A DNA stretch of 64,000 bases from NCBI RefSeq assembly GCF_000505545.1, contig NZ_AYTB01000008.1, positions 186,001 through 250,000 on the forward strand. The letters run 5' to 3'. The translations under genes were made by a program, and so were the position numbers. This DNA is from Kurthia huakuii LAM0618. Lineage in GTDB: Bacteria; Bacillota; Bacilli; Bacillales_A; Planococcaceae. This document shows, in pieces, positions 35,883 through 43,000 of the stretch; the stretch's first letter is position 1, and the number at the start of each line of letters is the position of its first letter. The notes under the pieces were generated by a model, which did not search any database, was not told the origin of the DNA, and was given only the letters and a program-made list of their open reading frames with translations.

Positions 35883-36940
35883 AGCCGCGCGATTTAGCGG
35901 CACCATTATTGCAACAAGCTATCCAGGACACTTCCGTTGATGCGACAGTTGTTGATGATGTAATTTTAGGTAACGTCGTCGGCCCAGGTGGCAATATTGC
36001 CCGCGTGAGCTTACTGCAAGCAGGCTTTCCAACATCGGTGCCTGGTGTTACATTGGACCGTCAGTGCGGCGCTGGCTTAGAGGCAATTATGCGCGGCTTT
36101 GAAGCGATTAAAAGCGGCCAGGCAGACGTCATTTTAGCAGGTGGCGTTGAAAGCGTTAGTCGCGCTCCGTGGAAAATGGCGCAACCAACAGCTTCTGGGC
36201 ACATGCCAACATTGTATAGTCGTGCGCCGTTTACACCGCCTGAATACGGCGACCCGGATATGGGGATTGCTGCTGAAAATGTCGCGGAGCGCTTTCATAT
36301 TACGCGTGAAGAACAAGATCGTTATGCGCTGCACAGTCATGAAAAAGCCGTACGCAGTCAACAACAAGGCCGCTTCGATGCGGAAATCGTTGCAGTACAT
36401 GGCATCGCAACCGATGAGTGTCCACGAACTGATACATCTTACGACAAATTGGCACGCTTACGCCCGGTTTTCAGCGACGATGGTACAGTGACCGCTGGCA
36501 ATGCGTGTCCGTTAAATGACGGTGCAGCAGTCGTGTTATTAATGTCGTTAGAAGCGGCGGAGCACCATAATTTAAAGCCGCTTGCGACGATTGTTGATGC
36601 GACGGCAGCCGGTGTAGATCCCGATATTTTAGGCATCGGTCCTGTACCAGCAACGAAGAAACTACTTGCTAGACAACAACTACAAGTCGAGGCAATTGAT
36701 ATCGTCGAATTTAACGAAGCATTTGCCTCACAAGTACTTGCCAGTTTAACATTACTCGATATTCCACTCCATAAAGTCAACGTCGGTGGCGGTGCACTCG
36801 CGCTCGGCCATCCATACGGTGCATCTGGGGCTATATTAGTGACGCGCCTCGTTCATGAATTACAGCACGGGCACTCACTTGGCCTTGCGACACTTGGTAT
36901 TGGTGGCGGTCTCGGGCTTGCGATGTTGGTGAAGCGATGA
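35810..36940 (+). CDS. Thiolase, YhfS-like, lacking the second active-site Cys
   Basis: The start at 35810 has AAGGAGGA seven bases upstream. The 376-residue thiolase keeps the nucleophile Cys in LDRQCGAGLEA, the NEAFA motif and the His in GHPYGASGA. The C-terminal motif, normally CxGGGxG, reads LGIGGGLG, so the second catalytic Cys is Gly. Ordinary thiolases use that Cys as acid/base in C-C bond formation or cleavage, so this enzyme may be specialised or work by a KAS-like route. It overlaps the ligase by 73 bases and the next gene by four. Confidence 0.85.
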   Translation: MSDVVVVWAKRTAIGRAFGQFQTLEPRDLAAPLLQQAIQDTSVDATVVDDVILGNVVGPGGNIARVSLLQAGFPTSVPGVTLDRQCGAGLEAIMRGFEAIKSGQADVILAGGVESVSRAPWKMAQPTASGHMPTLYSRAPFTPPEYGDPDMGIAAENVAERFHITREEQDRYALHSHEKAVRSQQQGRFDAEIVAVHGIATDECPRTDTSYDKLARLRPVFSDDGTVTAGNACPLNDGAAVVLLMSLEAAEHHNLKPLATIVDATAAGVDPDILGIGPVPATKKLLARQQLQVEAIDIVEFNEAFASQVLASLTLLDIPLHKVNVGGGALALGHPYGASGAILVTRLVHELQHGHSLGLATLGIGGGLGLAMLVKR

Positions 36941-37251
36941 ACGTTTGGCGACCGACAGTAGAGCAAGTACAAGCGTATCAACAGCTTATGGGCATACCGC
37001 AATCAACAGAAGTGCCGCTTAGTTTATTGCCAACGGTATTACAATCAGCATTCCCTGAAGGTTGGATTCACGTCTCGCAGCAATGTACATGTCAAACGCG
37101 ACTTTATGCAAATACGACATATTATTGGCATATTGAAGAGCGCAACACACGCACGACCTCAAAAGGACGACAATTACAACAACTCATTGTACTATTTTTA
37201 GAGCAAGGGCACGTCGTAGCACAGGCGACTGTCGTGTTAATGAAAGGATGA
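36937..37251 (+). CDS. Hot-dog fold protein, dehydratase partner-like
   Basis: A 104-residue protein has the size and beta-rich C-terminal half of a single hot-dog domain (TYYWHIEERNTRTTSKGRQLQQLIVLF). It lacks the DxNxxH hydratase motif, which the next gene has. Two adjacent small hot-dog genes, one catalytic and one not, resemble the HadA/HadB arrangement of heterodimeric dehydratases. It overlaps both neighbours by four bases. The assignment is moderate because the sequence is diverged. Confidence 0.5.
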   Translation: MNVWRPTVEQVQAYQQLMGIPQSTEVPLSLLPTVLQSAFPEGWIHVSQQCTCQTRLYANTTYYWHIEERNTRTTSKGRQLQQLIVLFLEQGHVVAQATVVLMKG

Positions 37252-37580
37252 GCGAGATGGACTGGCATATTACGACACAGCAAGTAGCTGATTTTTCGGC
37301 GATGAGTGGCGATTTTAATGCGCTTCATACAAGTGAACACGCCGCGCAGCAAGCAGGTTTTACGCGACCTATCGCGCATGGCATGTTGTTGATGGCACTC
37401 GCAGAAGGTGCGTGGCAACAGCATTTTGGCACACAACCAGCTTACATCGACTGCCGTTTTTTGCGCCCGGTATTTGTGCCGGCGACGCTTCATGTCACAT
37501 TGACGAAACAACAGCTACAAGCATCATGTAACGGCGAACTCGTTATACATATCATATTTCAAAAGGAGCTGGACGAATGA
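37248..37580 (+). CDS. MaoC-like (R)-enoyl-CoA hydratase
   Basis: The 110-residue hot-dog protein carries the hydratase 2 motif SGDFNALHTSEHAA (catalytic Asp and His) and IAHGMLLMA, as in PhaJ/MaoC. It would interconvert 3-hydroxyacyl- and trans-2-enoyl-CoA or -ACP. The ATG at 37248 overlaps the upstream stop; an ATG at 37257 is possible. It probably pairs with the preceding hot-dog protein. A role in supplying monomers to PHA synthase (phaC at 46 kb) is an alternative. Confidence 0.8.
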   Translation: MSEMDWHITTQQVADFSAMSGDFNALHTSEHAAQQAGFTRPIAHGMLLMALAEGAWQQHFGTQPAYIDCRFLRPVFVPATLHVTLTKQQLQASCNGELVIHIIFQKELDE

Positions 37581-38317
37581 TTTTTATTACCGGAGCAACG
37601 CGCGGCATTGGTCTCGCCATCGCTCGCGCACTTTCATCACAACGACTTATTTTACATGGTTCATCATTACAATCGCTCGCGGCGCTTCGTGAGGAATTTC
37701 CCGAGGCTTTATGCGTCGCCGCTGATTTTTCAAATAAAGTAGCAATACAGGCAATGCTGGCGGAAATTCAACAGCAGACGACCGAATTAAGCGCCATTAT
37801 TCATTGTGCCGGCAATACGCGGGATGCGCGCGCTGTTGCGATGCCACTTGAAGATTTTGAACATGTTTTCCACGTTCATGCGACGAGCTTTTTTATGATT
37901 GCGACAACATTAAAACCGTTATTAAAGCCGATGAGTGATGTGCTTGTGATGACGTCGACTGCCGGGTTATTTGGCTCTAAAGGGCAGCTCAATTATAGTG
38001 CAGCAAAAGGAGCATTGACGATGATGAGCTATACGCTAGCTGAAGAATGGCGCCGCGAACACATTCGTGTCAATGCGATTTCACCGGCCGCATTAACCGA
38101 TATGACGCGTCCGGTTATCGACTATTTAACGCAAAAAAGCGCGCGGGAACAAACGCCATTTCCAGATTATTGGCGCGTTGGCTCTGTAGAGGATGTCGCC
38201 CGCTTCGTTGCAGCATTAATTAACCGCGATGATTTTTTCACAGGTCACGTATTTGGTGTGAATGGTACAAAAACGACACGTTATCGCGGTGAACTAGTGG
38301 AGTGGTCGCCATGTTAA
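37577..38317 (+). CDS. SDR-family 3-oxoacyl reductase, FabG-like
   Basis: A 246-residue short-chain dehydrogenase has the cofactor motif TGATRGIG, the central HCAGN, catalytic Ser in MTSTAGLFG, and YSAAKG with Tyr and Lys. Family members with this pattern reduce 3-oxoacyl thioesters with NADPH. It overlaps the hydratase by four bases and the ECF ATPase by seven, as part of the same transcript. Confidence 0.85.
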   Translation: MIFITGATRGIGLAIARALSSQRLILHGSSLQSLAALREEFPEALCVAADFSNKVAIQAMLAEIQQQTTELSAIIHCAGNTRDARAVAMPLEDFEHVFHVHATSFFMIATTLKPLLKPMSDVLVMTSTAGLFGSKGQLNYSAAKGALTMMSYTLAEEWRREHIRVNAISPAALTDMTRPVIDYLTQKSAREQTPFPDYWRVGSVEDVARFVAALINRDDFFTGHVFGVNGTKTTRYRGELVEWSPC

Positions 38318-39081
38318 AGGCAGAAGCATTAAGCTATCTCTATGCGCCAGGTTGTGGGATTCAAGAGCTATCGCTCACGATAAATGAGCGCGATTGCATC
38401 GTTTTAATCGGCGACAACGGTTCTGGAAAAACGACGCTGTTGTATGCATTAGCGGGATTGTTGCAGCCACAACAAGGCAGCGTAACATATGACGGTAAGC
38501 CGGTCATGCCAGGTGATATCGGCATCGTTTTTCAGCATCCGGACGATCAATTTATTACGACATCGGTATTAGATGAAGTTATTTTTGGTTTAGAAAATAC
38601 GCAAGTGCCGCGCGAGGACATGGCGAAGCGGGCGTACCAAGCATTGGACGATGTCGGGATGCGCTGGGCTGAGGCGCATCATCCGATGACACTATCCGGT
38701 GGCGAAAAACAGCGCGTCGCCTTAGCGGCAGTACTCGCGATGCAACCGAAAATTTTATTATTTGATGAGGTAACGGCAATGCTTGATTCTCATGCACGCG
38801 CCGATTTTTATGCATTACTGAAAACATTAAAAACGCGTTATACGATTGTTATGACAACGCATCTTGTCGAAGAATATATGTTCGCCAATCGCATTTGTTA
38901 TCTCGATGCACATCATCTTGCATTTGACGGGGATTTGGCCACCTTCGCCGCGCAGTATCCGGCGCACCCAATGCCCTTTGTCATCACATTACAGCGCGCG
39001 TGCCAACTGCCATTTCGCGTGCAATCTTATGAGGAGTGTGTTCAACAATTATGGGCATCGACGTACACAACATCACAATAG
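38311..39081 (+). CDS. ECF transporter ATPase 1 (EcfA/BioM-like)
   Basis: The ATG at 38311 is preferred over GTG 38302. The 256-residue ATPase has Walker A GDNGSGKT, Q-loop VFQHPDDQF typical of ECF/CbiO ATPases, signature LSGGEKQR, Walker B ILLFDEVT and switch His in TTHLVEE. With the next two genes it forms an EcfA-EcfA'-EcfT module, and bioY in the same operon supplies the substrate-binding component. Confidence 0.85.
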   Translation: MLKAEALSYLYAPGCGIQELSLTINERDCIVLIGDNGSGKTTLLYALAGLLQPQQGSVTYDGKPVMPGDIGIVFQHPDDQFITTSVLDEVIFGLENTQVPREDMAKRAYQALDDVGMRWAEAHHPMTLSGGEKQRVALAAVLAMQPKILLFDEVTAMLDSHARADFYALLKTLKTRYTIVMTTHLVEEYMFANRICYLDAHHLAFDGDLATFAAQYPAHPMPFVITLQRACQLPFRVQSYEECVQQLWASTYTTSQ

Positions 39082-39845
39082 AGCGAGCATCACAAATTAT
39101 TTTACGCAACACTTCGTTGCAATTTTCAGATAATAAGTGGACAGCGATTATCGGGGAAAACGGGGCAGGTAAGTCCACACTTTTACAGGCAATGCAACAA
39201 CTACTACCATTAAAGCAAGGGCGTATTACCGTAGACGGGGACATCGGCTTTTTATTCCAGCATGCCGACCAACAGTTTTTCGAGACAACTGTTGAGAAAG
39301 AACTAAGCTTCGCCCCGCACTATTTTGGCTGGTCACGTGCCAAAATCGATGCCAAAATTCATGAAGTGCTCACGCTTGTTCAACTTGATCCATCGATTTT
39401 ACCGATGCTTCCATATCAGCTCAGTGGTGGACAAAAGAAGCGGCTCGCACTTGCGACCGTATTGATGATGGAGCCAGCCATTTTATTAGCCGATGAACCA
39501 ACAGCTGGCCTTGATCCGGTGCAGCATGACGTTATGCTAAACATTTTAAAAACATGGCAACAGCAAGGTCATACAATTATTGCGATTACACATGAACTCA
39601 CCGATGTATTAGCATTCGCCGATGATATCGTTGTTATGGCAAAAGACAAGCCGCCACAACAAATGGACACCGAAGCCTTTTTCTTTGATGCTCCGGCGCG
39701 ACAAGGTTTTCATTTCCCACCAAGCGTCGCGACTTTTCATTTAGTAGAAGAGAAGTTGCAGCGCCGATTACCTCGTGCCCGTACAACAGCCGAACTCATT
39801 CATATTATACAAGAGGAGGTACAACGCGATGGAGTCTGCGATTAA
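39051..39845 (+). CDS. ECF transporter ATPase 2 (EcfA')
   Basis: The 264-residue ATPase has Walker A GENGAGKS, Q-loop LFQHADQQF, signature LSGGQKKR, Walker B ILLADEPTAGLD and switch His in ITHELTD. The start at 39051 has GAGGAG somewhat far upstream (14 bases) and lies within the end of the first ATPase gene (31-base overlap). It overlaps ecfT by 17 bases. Such overlaps suggest tight stoichiometric coupling. Confidence 0.85.
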   Translation: MGIDVHNITIERASQIILRNTSLQFSDNKWTAIIGENGAGKSTLLQAMQQLLPLKQGRITVDGDIGFLFQHADQQFFETTVEKELSFAPHYFGWSRAKIDAKIHEVLTLVQLDPSILPMLPYQLSGGQKKRLALATVLMMEPAILLADEPTAGLDPVQHDVMLNILKTWQQQGHTIIAITHELTDVLAFADDIVVMAKDKPPQQMDTEAFFFDAPARQGFHFPPSVATFHLVEEKLQRRLPRARTTAELIHIIQEEVQRDGVCD

Positions 39846-40572
39846 TTATGTAGCGCATAACTCACTACTGCACCGCCTCGACCCACGTACGAAAATAATC
39901 GGCCTTGCCATTTTTTTACTCGGCTTCGTCCAAATCGAGCGTTGGGGACAGCTTGCTATAGCGGCATGTGTCGTCTTAGCGCTATGCTCTCTTGCCCACA
40001 TTTCACTGCCCTATTTATGGCGTACTTTAAAGCCATTATTACTTATTTTGTCGTTAACCGTGCTCTATCATAGTATTTTTTCGGGTGTGACGCATATCGC
40101 AGGCTTTGTAATTGGGCTGCATTATGGCGCCAAAATTCTTTTAATGATTATTTCCGGTGTCTTATTAACGGCCACGACAAAACCAATGGATTTAGCACTC
40201 GGCCTTGAAACGATGTTGCGGCCACTTGAAAAATGGCGTGTACCGATTGGCCAATGGGCATTAATGATTGTGCTGGCATTACGTTTTTTTCCGCTTATCT
40301 TAGAAGAATCGGAGCGCATTCGTCTTAGCCAACAGGCGCGAGGAATCATCCCAAAAACGCTTCGCGAACGTATATATTGGCCCGCAAAACTCATTATTCC
40401 ATTATTATTATCGCTTATTACACGAGCTGAGCGACTAAGTATAGCGATTGAAGCACGTGGCTTTCAACGAGGCTTTCATCGCACACATTTTCAACAATTA
40501 ACATTTCATAAGCGCGATGGCTACAGCATTTTATTTCCAATATTTGTATCGATTATTGTATTATTAACGTAA
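39829..40572 (+). CDS. ECF transporter transmembrane protein (EcfT/BioN-like)
   Basis: The start at 39829 follows AGGAGG. The 247-residue membrane protein opens NSLLHRLDPRTKIIG, a family hallmark, and has the two coupling-helix motifs near ALRFFPLILEESERIRLSQQARG and IEARGFQRG (Ala-Arg-Gly). It couples the two ATPases to the S component BioY. Confidence 0.88.
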   Translation: MESAINYVAHNSLLHRLDPRTKIIGLAIFLLGFVQIERWGQLAIAACVVLALCSLAHISLPYLWRTLKPLLLILSLTVLYHSIFSGVTHIAGFVIGLHYGAKILLMIISGVLLTATTKPMDLALGLETMLRPLEKWRVPIGQWALMIVLALRFFPLILEESERIRLSQQARGIIPKTLRERIYWPAKLIIPLLLSLITRAERLSIAIEARGFQRGFHRTHFQQLTFHKRDGYSILFPIFVSIIVLLT

Positions 40573-40584
40573 GGAGTGACAATT

Positions 40585-40902
40585 ATGAACATTCGCGGAC
40601 AACTTGTTGATCATGAAACACGTTGTATCCACTATCATACGCCAAAAGATATTATCGCTATTCAAATGAAATGCTGTCATACATATTATCCATGTTACGA
40701 ATGCCACGAAGCGGAGGCCGACCATCCCATTGCGCGATGGACACGAACAGAGCGGCACGAAAAAGCGGTGTTATGTGGCCATTGTCAGCAAGAACATTCA
40801 ATTGCGACGTATGTAGCACATGATGCTTGTCCACATTGTCACGCCGCATGGAACCCTCGCTGTGAGGCCCATTATCACCTGTATTTTGAAATGGAGGAAT
40901 GA
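40585..40902 (+). CDS. CHY-type zinc-finger protein
   Basis: The start at 40585 follows AAGGAG. The 105-residue protein is rich in Cys and His: CIHYHTPKDIIAIQMKCC, CYECHEAEADHP, VLCGHCQ, CPHCHAAWNPRCEAHYH. This is the CHY zinc-finger pattern; bacterial members are small and of unknown role. It lies between ecfT and the flavoprotein gene with short gaps, so it belongs to the same operon. Confidence 0.85.
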   Translation: MNIRGQLVDHETRCIHYHTPKDIIAIQMKCCHTYYPCYECHEAEADHPIARWTRTERHEKAVLCGHCQQEHSIATYVAHDACPHCHAAWNPRCEAHYHLYFEMEE

Positions 40903-40904
40903 CG

Positions 40905-41864
40905 ATGAATACACGTATTACTGATCTTTTTGGTATTCGAGTGCCGATTATTCAAGGAGGATTAGCTTATCTTGCCTATGCCGATTTAGCGGCAGCGGTA
41001 TCAAATGCTGGAGGCCTTGGTCAAGTAACGGCACTGAGTTTGCCAGATCCCGAAGCGCTACGCCGCGAAATCCAGCGTACACGTACGTTGACCGACAAGC
41101 CATTTGGCGTCAATTTTGCGATGGGCATGCACGGGACAGGTTATGAGCCATTCGTCCAAGTAGCGATTGATGAGCGCGTGCCGGTCGTCTCGATTACGGG
41201 CGGCAATCCAGCGGCCGTACTACAAATGCTCGATGGCACAGGTATTAAAAAGCTCGTACTAGTCGCTGGTGTACGTCAAGCGCAAAAAGCCGAAGAACTC
41301 GGCGCCGATGCGGTCATTGTCGTCGGTCAAGAAGGCGGCGGTCACTTAGGTCGCGATGATTTAGGAACGACCGTCTTAACACCACGCGTCGTCGATTCGG
41401 TGTCAATTCCGGTCATTGCCTCAGGTGGCTTAGCTGATGGGCGGGGACTTGCTGCAGCTTTCTCGCTAGGGGCAGAGGGTATTGAAATGGGCACGCGCTT
41501 TATTGCGACAAAAGAATGTGTCGATGCGTCCGATTATTATAAGCAACTATTATTAGACAGCTCTGAGCAAAATACCGTTGTTGTAAAACGTTCCATCGGA
41601 GGACCTGCACGCGTCATTCATAATGATTTTGCTGATGAAATTTTAGCAATCGAACAAAAAACCCCGACGTATGAAGCGCTAAAGGAGCATATTAGTGGTC
41701 GTGCTAATCGACGCCTTGTGCATGACGGTAAGCCGAATGGCATGGCGTTTGCGGGTCAAGCTGTCGGTTTAATTGATGATGTGCCAACGGTCGCTGAATT
41801 ATTTGCGCGTATCGAAGCGGAATATCAAACCATTTTAAAACGATTTTCAGAAATTTCAAAATAA
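40905..41864 (+). CDS. FabK/nitronate monooxygenase-like flavoprotein
   Basis: The ATG at 40905 has GGAGG seven bases upstream and is preferred to 40899. The 319-residue FMN barrel begins RITDLFGIRVPIIQGGLAYLA, has the FMN phosphate region IASGGLADGRGLAAAFSLGAEGIEMGTRF and the EGGGHLG motif shared by FabK enoyl-ACP reductases and nitronate monooxygenases. The two are hard to separate by sequence. In an operon that already has condensing, reducing and dehydrating enzymes, an enoyl reductase is attractive. Confidence 0.75.
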   Translation: MNTRITDLFGIRVPIIQGGLAYLAYADLAAAVSNAGGLGQVTALSLPDPEALRREIQRTRTLTDKPFGVNFAMGMHGTGYEPFVQVAIDERVPVVSITGGNPAAVLQMLDGTGIKKLVLVAGVRQAQKAEELGADAVIVVGQEGGGHLGRDDLGTTVLTPRVVDSVSIPVIASGGLADGRGLAAAFSLGAEGIEMGTRFIATKECVDASDYYKQLLLDSSEQNTVVVKRSIGGPARVIHNDFADEILAIEQKTPTYEALKEHISGRANRRLVHDGKPNGMAFAGQAVGLIDDVPTVAELFARIEAEYQTILKRFSEISK

Positions 41865-41875
41865 AACTTGCAAAA

Positions 41876-41907
41876 CCTAGTGGAATACTTTAATATAAGG
41901 ATTAACA
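41876..41907 (+). promoter_or_regulatory. Possible promoter of the SAM-I riboswitch
   Basis: TTGCAA, about 17 bases, TAATAT lies just before the riboswitch. No terminator separates it from the upstream operon. Confidence 0.45.
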
Positions 41908-41917
41908 AATAAATCAC

Positions 41918-42076
41918 TTTCTTATCGAGAGCGTTCGAGGGACTGGCCCGATGACAACGCAGCAACAGACATTTTGTACTGTGCTAATTCCTGTAGCATC
42001 ATTTGCTAAAAGATGAGAAGAGAACGGCATCCCATTCGACACCAACCTCTTCTTATCGAGAAGAGGTTTTTTTGTT
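41918..42076 (+). promoter_or_regulatory. SAM-I (S-box) riboswitch with terminator, no gene downstream
   Basis: The S-box core is clear: CTTATCGAGAGCGTTCGAGGGACTGGCCCGATGA in short motifs (CTTATCGAGAG, GAGGGACTGGCCC), CAGCAAC, GTGCTAATTCC, and P1 closing GATGAGAAG. The terminator CCTCTTCT / AGAAGAGG (42046-42066) with seven T follows. Downstream on this strand no methionine or SAM gene is found; the next plus-strand gene is phaR, 3.6 kb away, and the genes between are on the other strand. Confidence 0.9.
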
Positions 42077-42129
42077 TACTAACATGATGTAACGACATAG
42101 ATTACGACTTTTGCTAATTCGCTGCGATG

Positions 42130-42276
42130 CCTGTCATTTGAGGATCTGCAGTAGAGCGACTCATTTGTCGCAGATACAATGTGGGCTCATTCGTCCATGT
42201 CCATTTATTATTCCGCTCATTTGCGATTTGAACGGCCGCACTCATTCGTGCACAACAGTACAGCGGCTCATCTGCC
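42130..42276. repeat. Array of six short stem-loops with TCATYY loop
   Basis: Six units share a TCATTT, TCATTC or TCATCT loop, starting at 42134, 42161, 42187, 42217, 42242 and 42268 (spacing 25-30). Each loop is closed by a 3-5 base stem that differs between units (GCGAC/GTCGC, GGGC/GTCC, CGC/GCG, GCAC/GTGC, GGC/GCC), with compensatory changes. Confidence 0.6.
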
Positions 42277-42958
42277 ACACTAAAAAGATAACGCTCAACA
42301 AGCATCGCGCCATTTCGTGATGCTTGTTTTTTTGTCGTACGCGTAAAAATAAAACAGCCTATCAGAAATGAGCTATGAGCCCAAGAAGCGTGTTTTGGAT
42401 ACAACATAATTGAAAATAAGTGCCAAACAAGTTCTATGTACGCATGGAAATAAGTCATTTTAGTAAGCATCATGCAAAAAGCTGTCAACAAAAATTTTTA
42501 TTTGTTATTAAAAAGTAGATTGTTATGATTAGCACCGTGTGTTTCGGACAGTTTTTGCCCGTCAGGAACGCAAAACAGCCTATTTTTCGTTTCTGACGGC
42601 TATTTTCCACACGAATTTTTTTGTATTTGAAGGAATGCTGTCATTTATTCAACTTTATATAAAATGCGACACGTTGCAATCTACCGACTAGTAGTTGTCT
42701 ATAGAAATGGCCTATTATCGCCCAAAATGGGATGAAAATCGGTTTGTAACGGGCATTTTTTGTCCGATTTCGGGTAGTGCGTAATACAAAAATGTAGTAA
42801 TTATCGTGATTCATGTAGTAATCATCTGTGATAAAAGGACACTGGTGCGTAAGATTATTATTTTCGTAAGCTGATACACCTAGTGCTGTCGCATAGTTAG
42901 AAATATGTTGTATCGAAAACACGCTTTTCGACGTCATAGCTAATTTGTCATAAGCAAA

Positions 42959-42996
42959 GAAAAAAACCTTCCGCCATTTTGCGAAAGGTTTTTTGT
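42959..42996 (-). terminator. Terminator of dctA
   Basis: AACCTTCCGC and GCGAAAGGTT flank ATTTT-like loop sequence, with A tract (minus-strand T tract) on the far side. Confidence 0.75.
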
Positions 42997-43000
42997 GTAG

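Larger units (their letters stand above)
42077..43000. other. Gene-poor region with hairpin array
   Basis: No credible gene is seen. The left part holds a regular array of six mini-hairpins (42130-42276). Further on, GCATCGCGCCATTTCGTGATGC (about 42303) and CCCGTCAGGAACG / CGTTTCTGACGGC (about 42560-42601) form single stems. The right end has the dctA terminator. Possible frames lack ribosome sites. Confidence 0.5.

Noticed and set aside
42130-42276. CRISPR array
   Set aside because: The repeated core is only six bases with changing flanks and the spacing is too short and variable; no cas genes in the window.
42114-42491. 125-codon minus-strand frame across the mini-hairpin array
   Set aside because: It is explained by the array; no ribosome site and no protein-like pattern.
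42641-42937. 98-codon minus-strand frame in the gap after the SAM riboswitch
   Set aside because: No ribosome binding site, odd composition and no recognisable pattern; the region looks non-coding.
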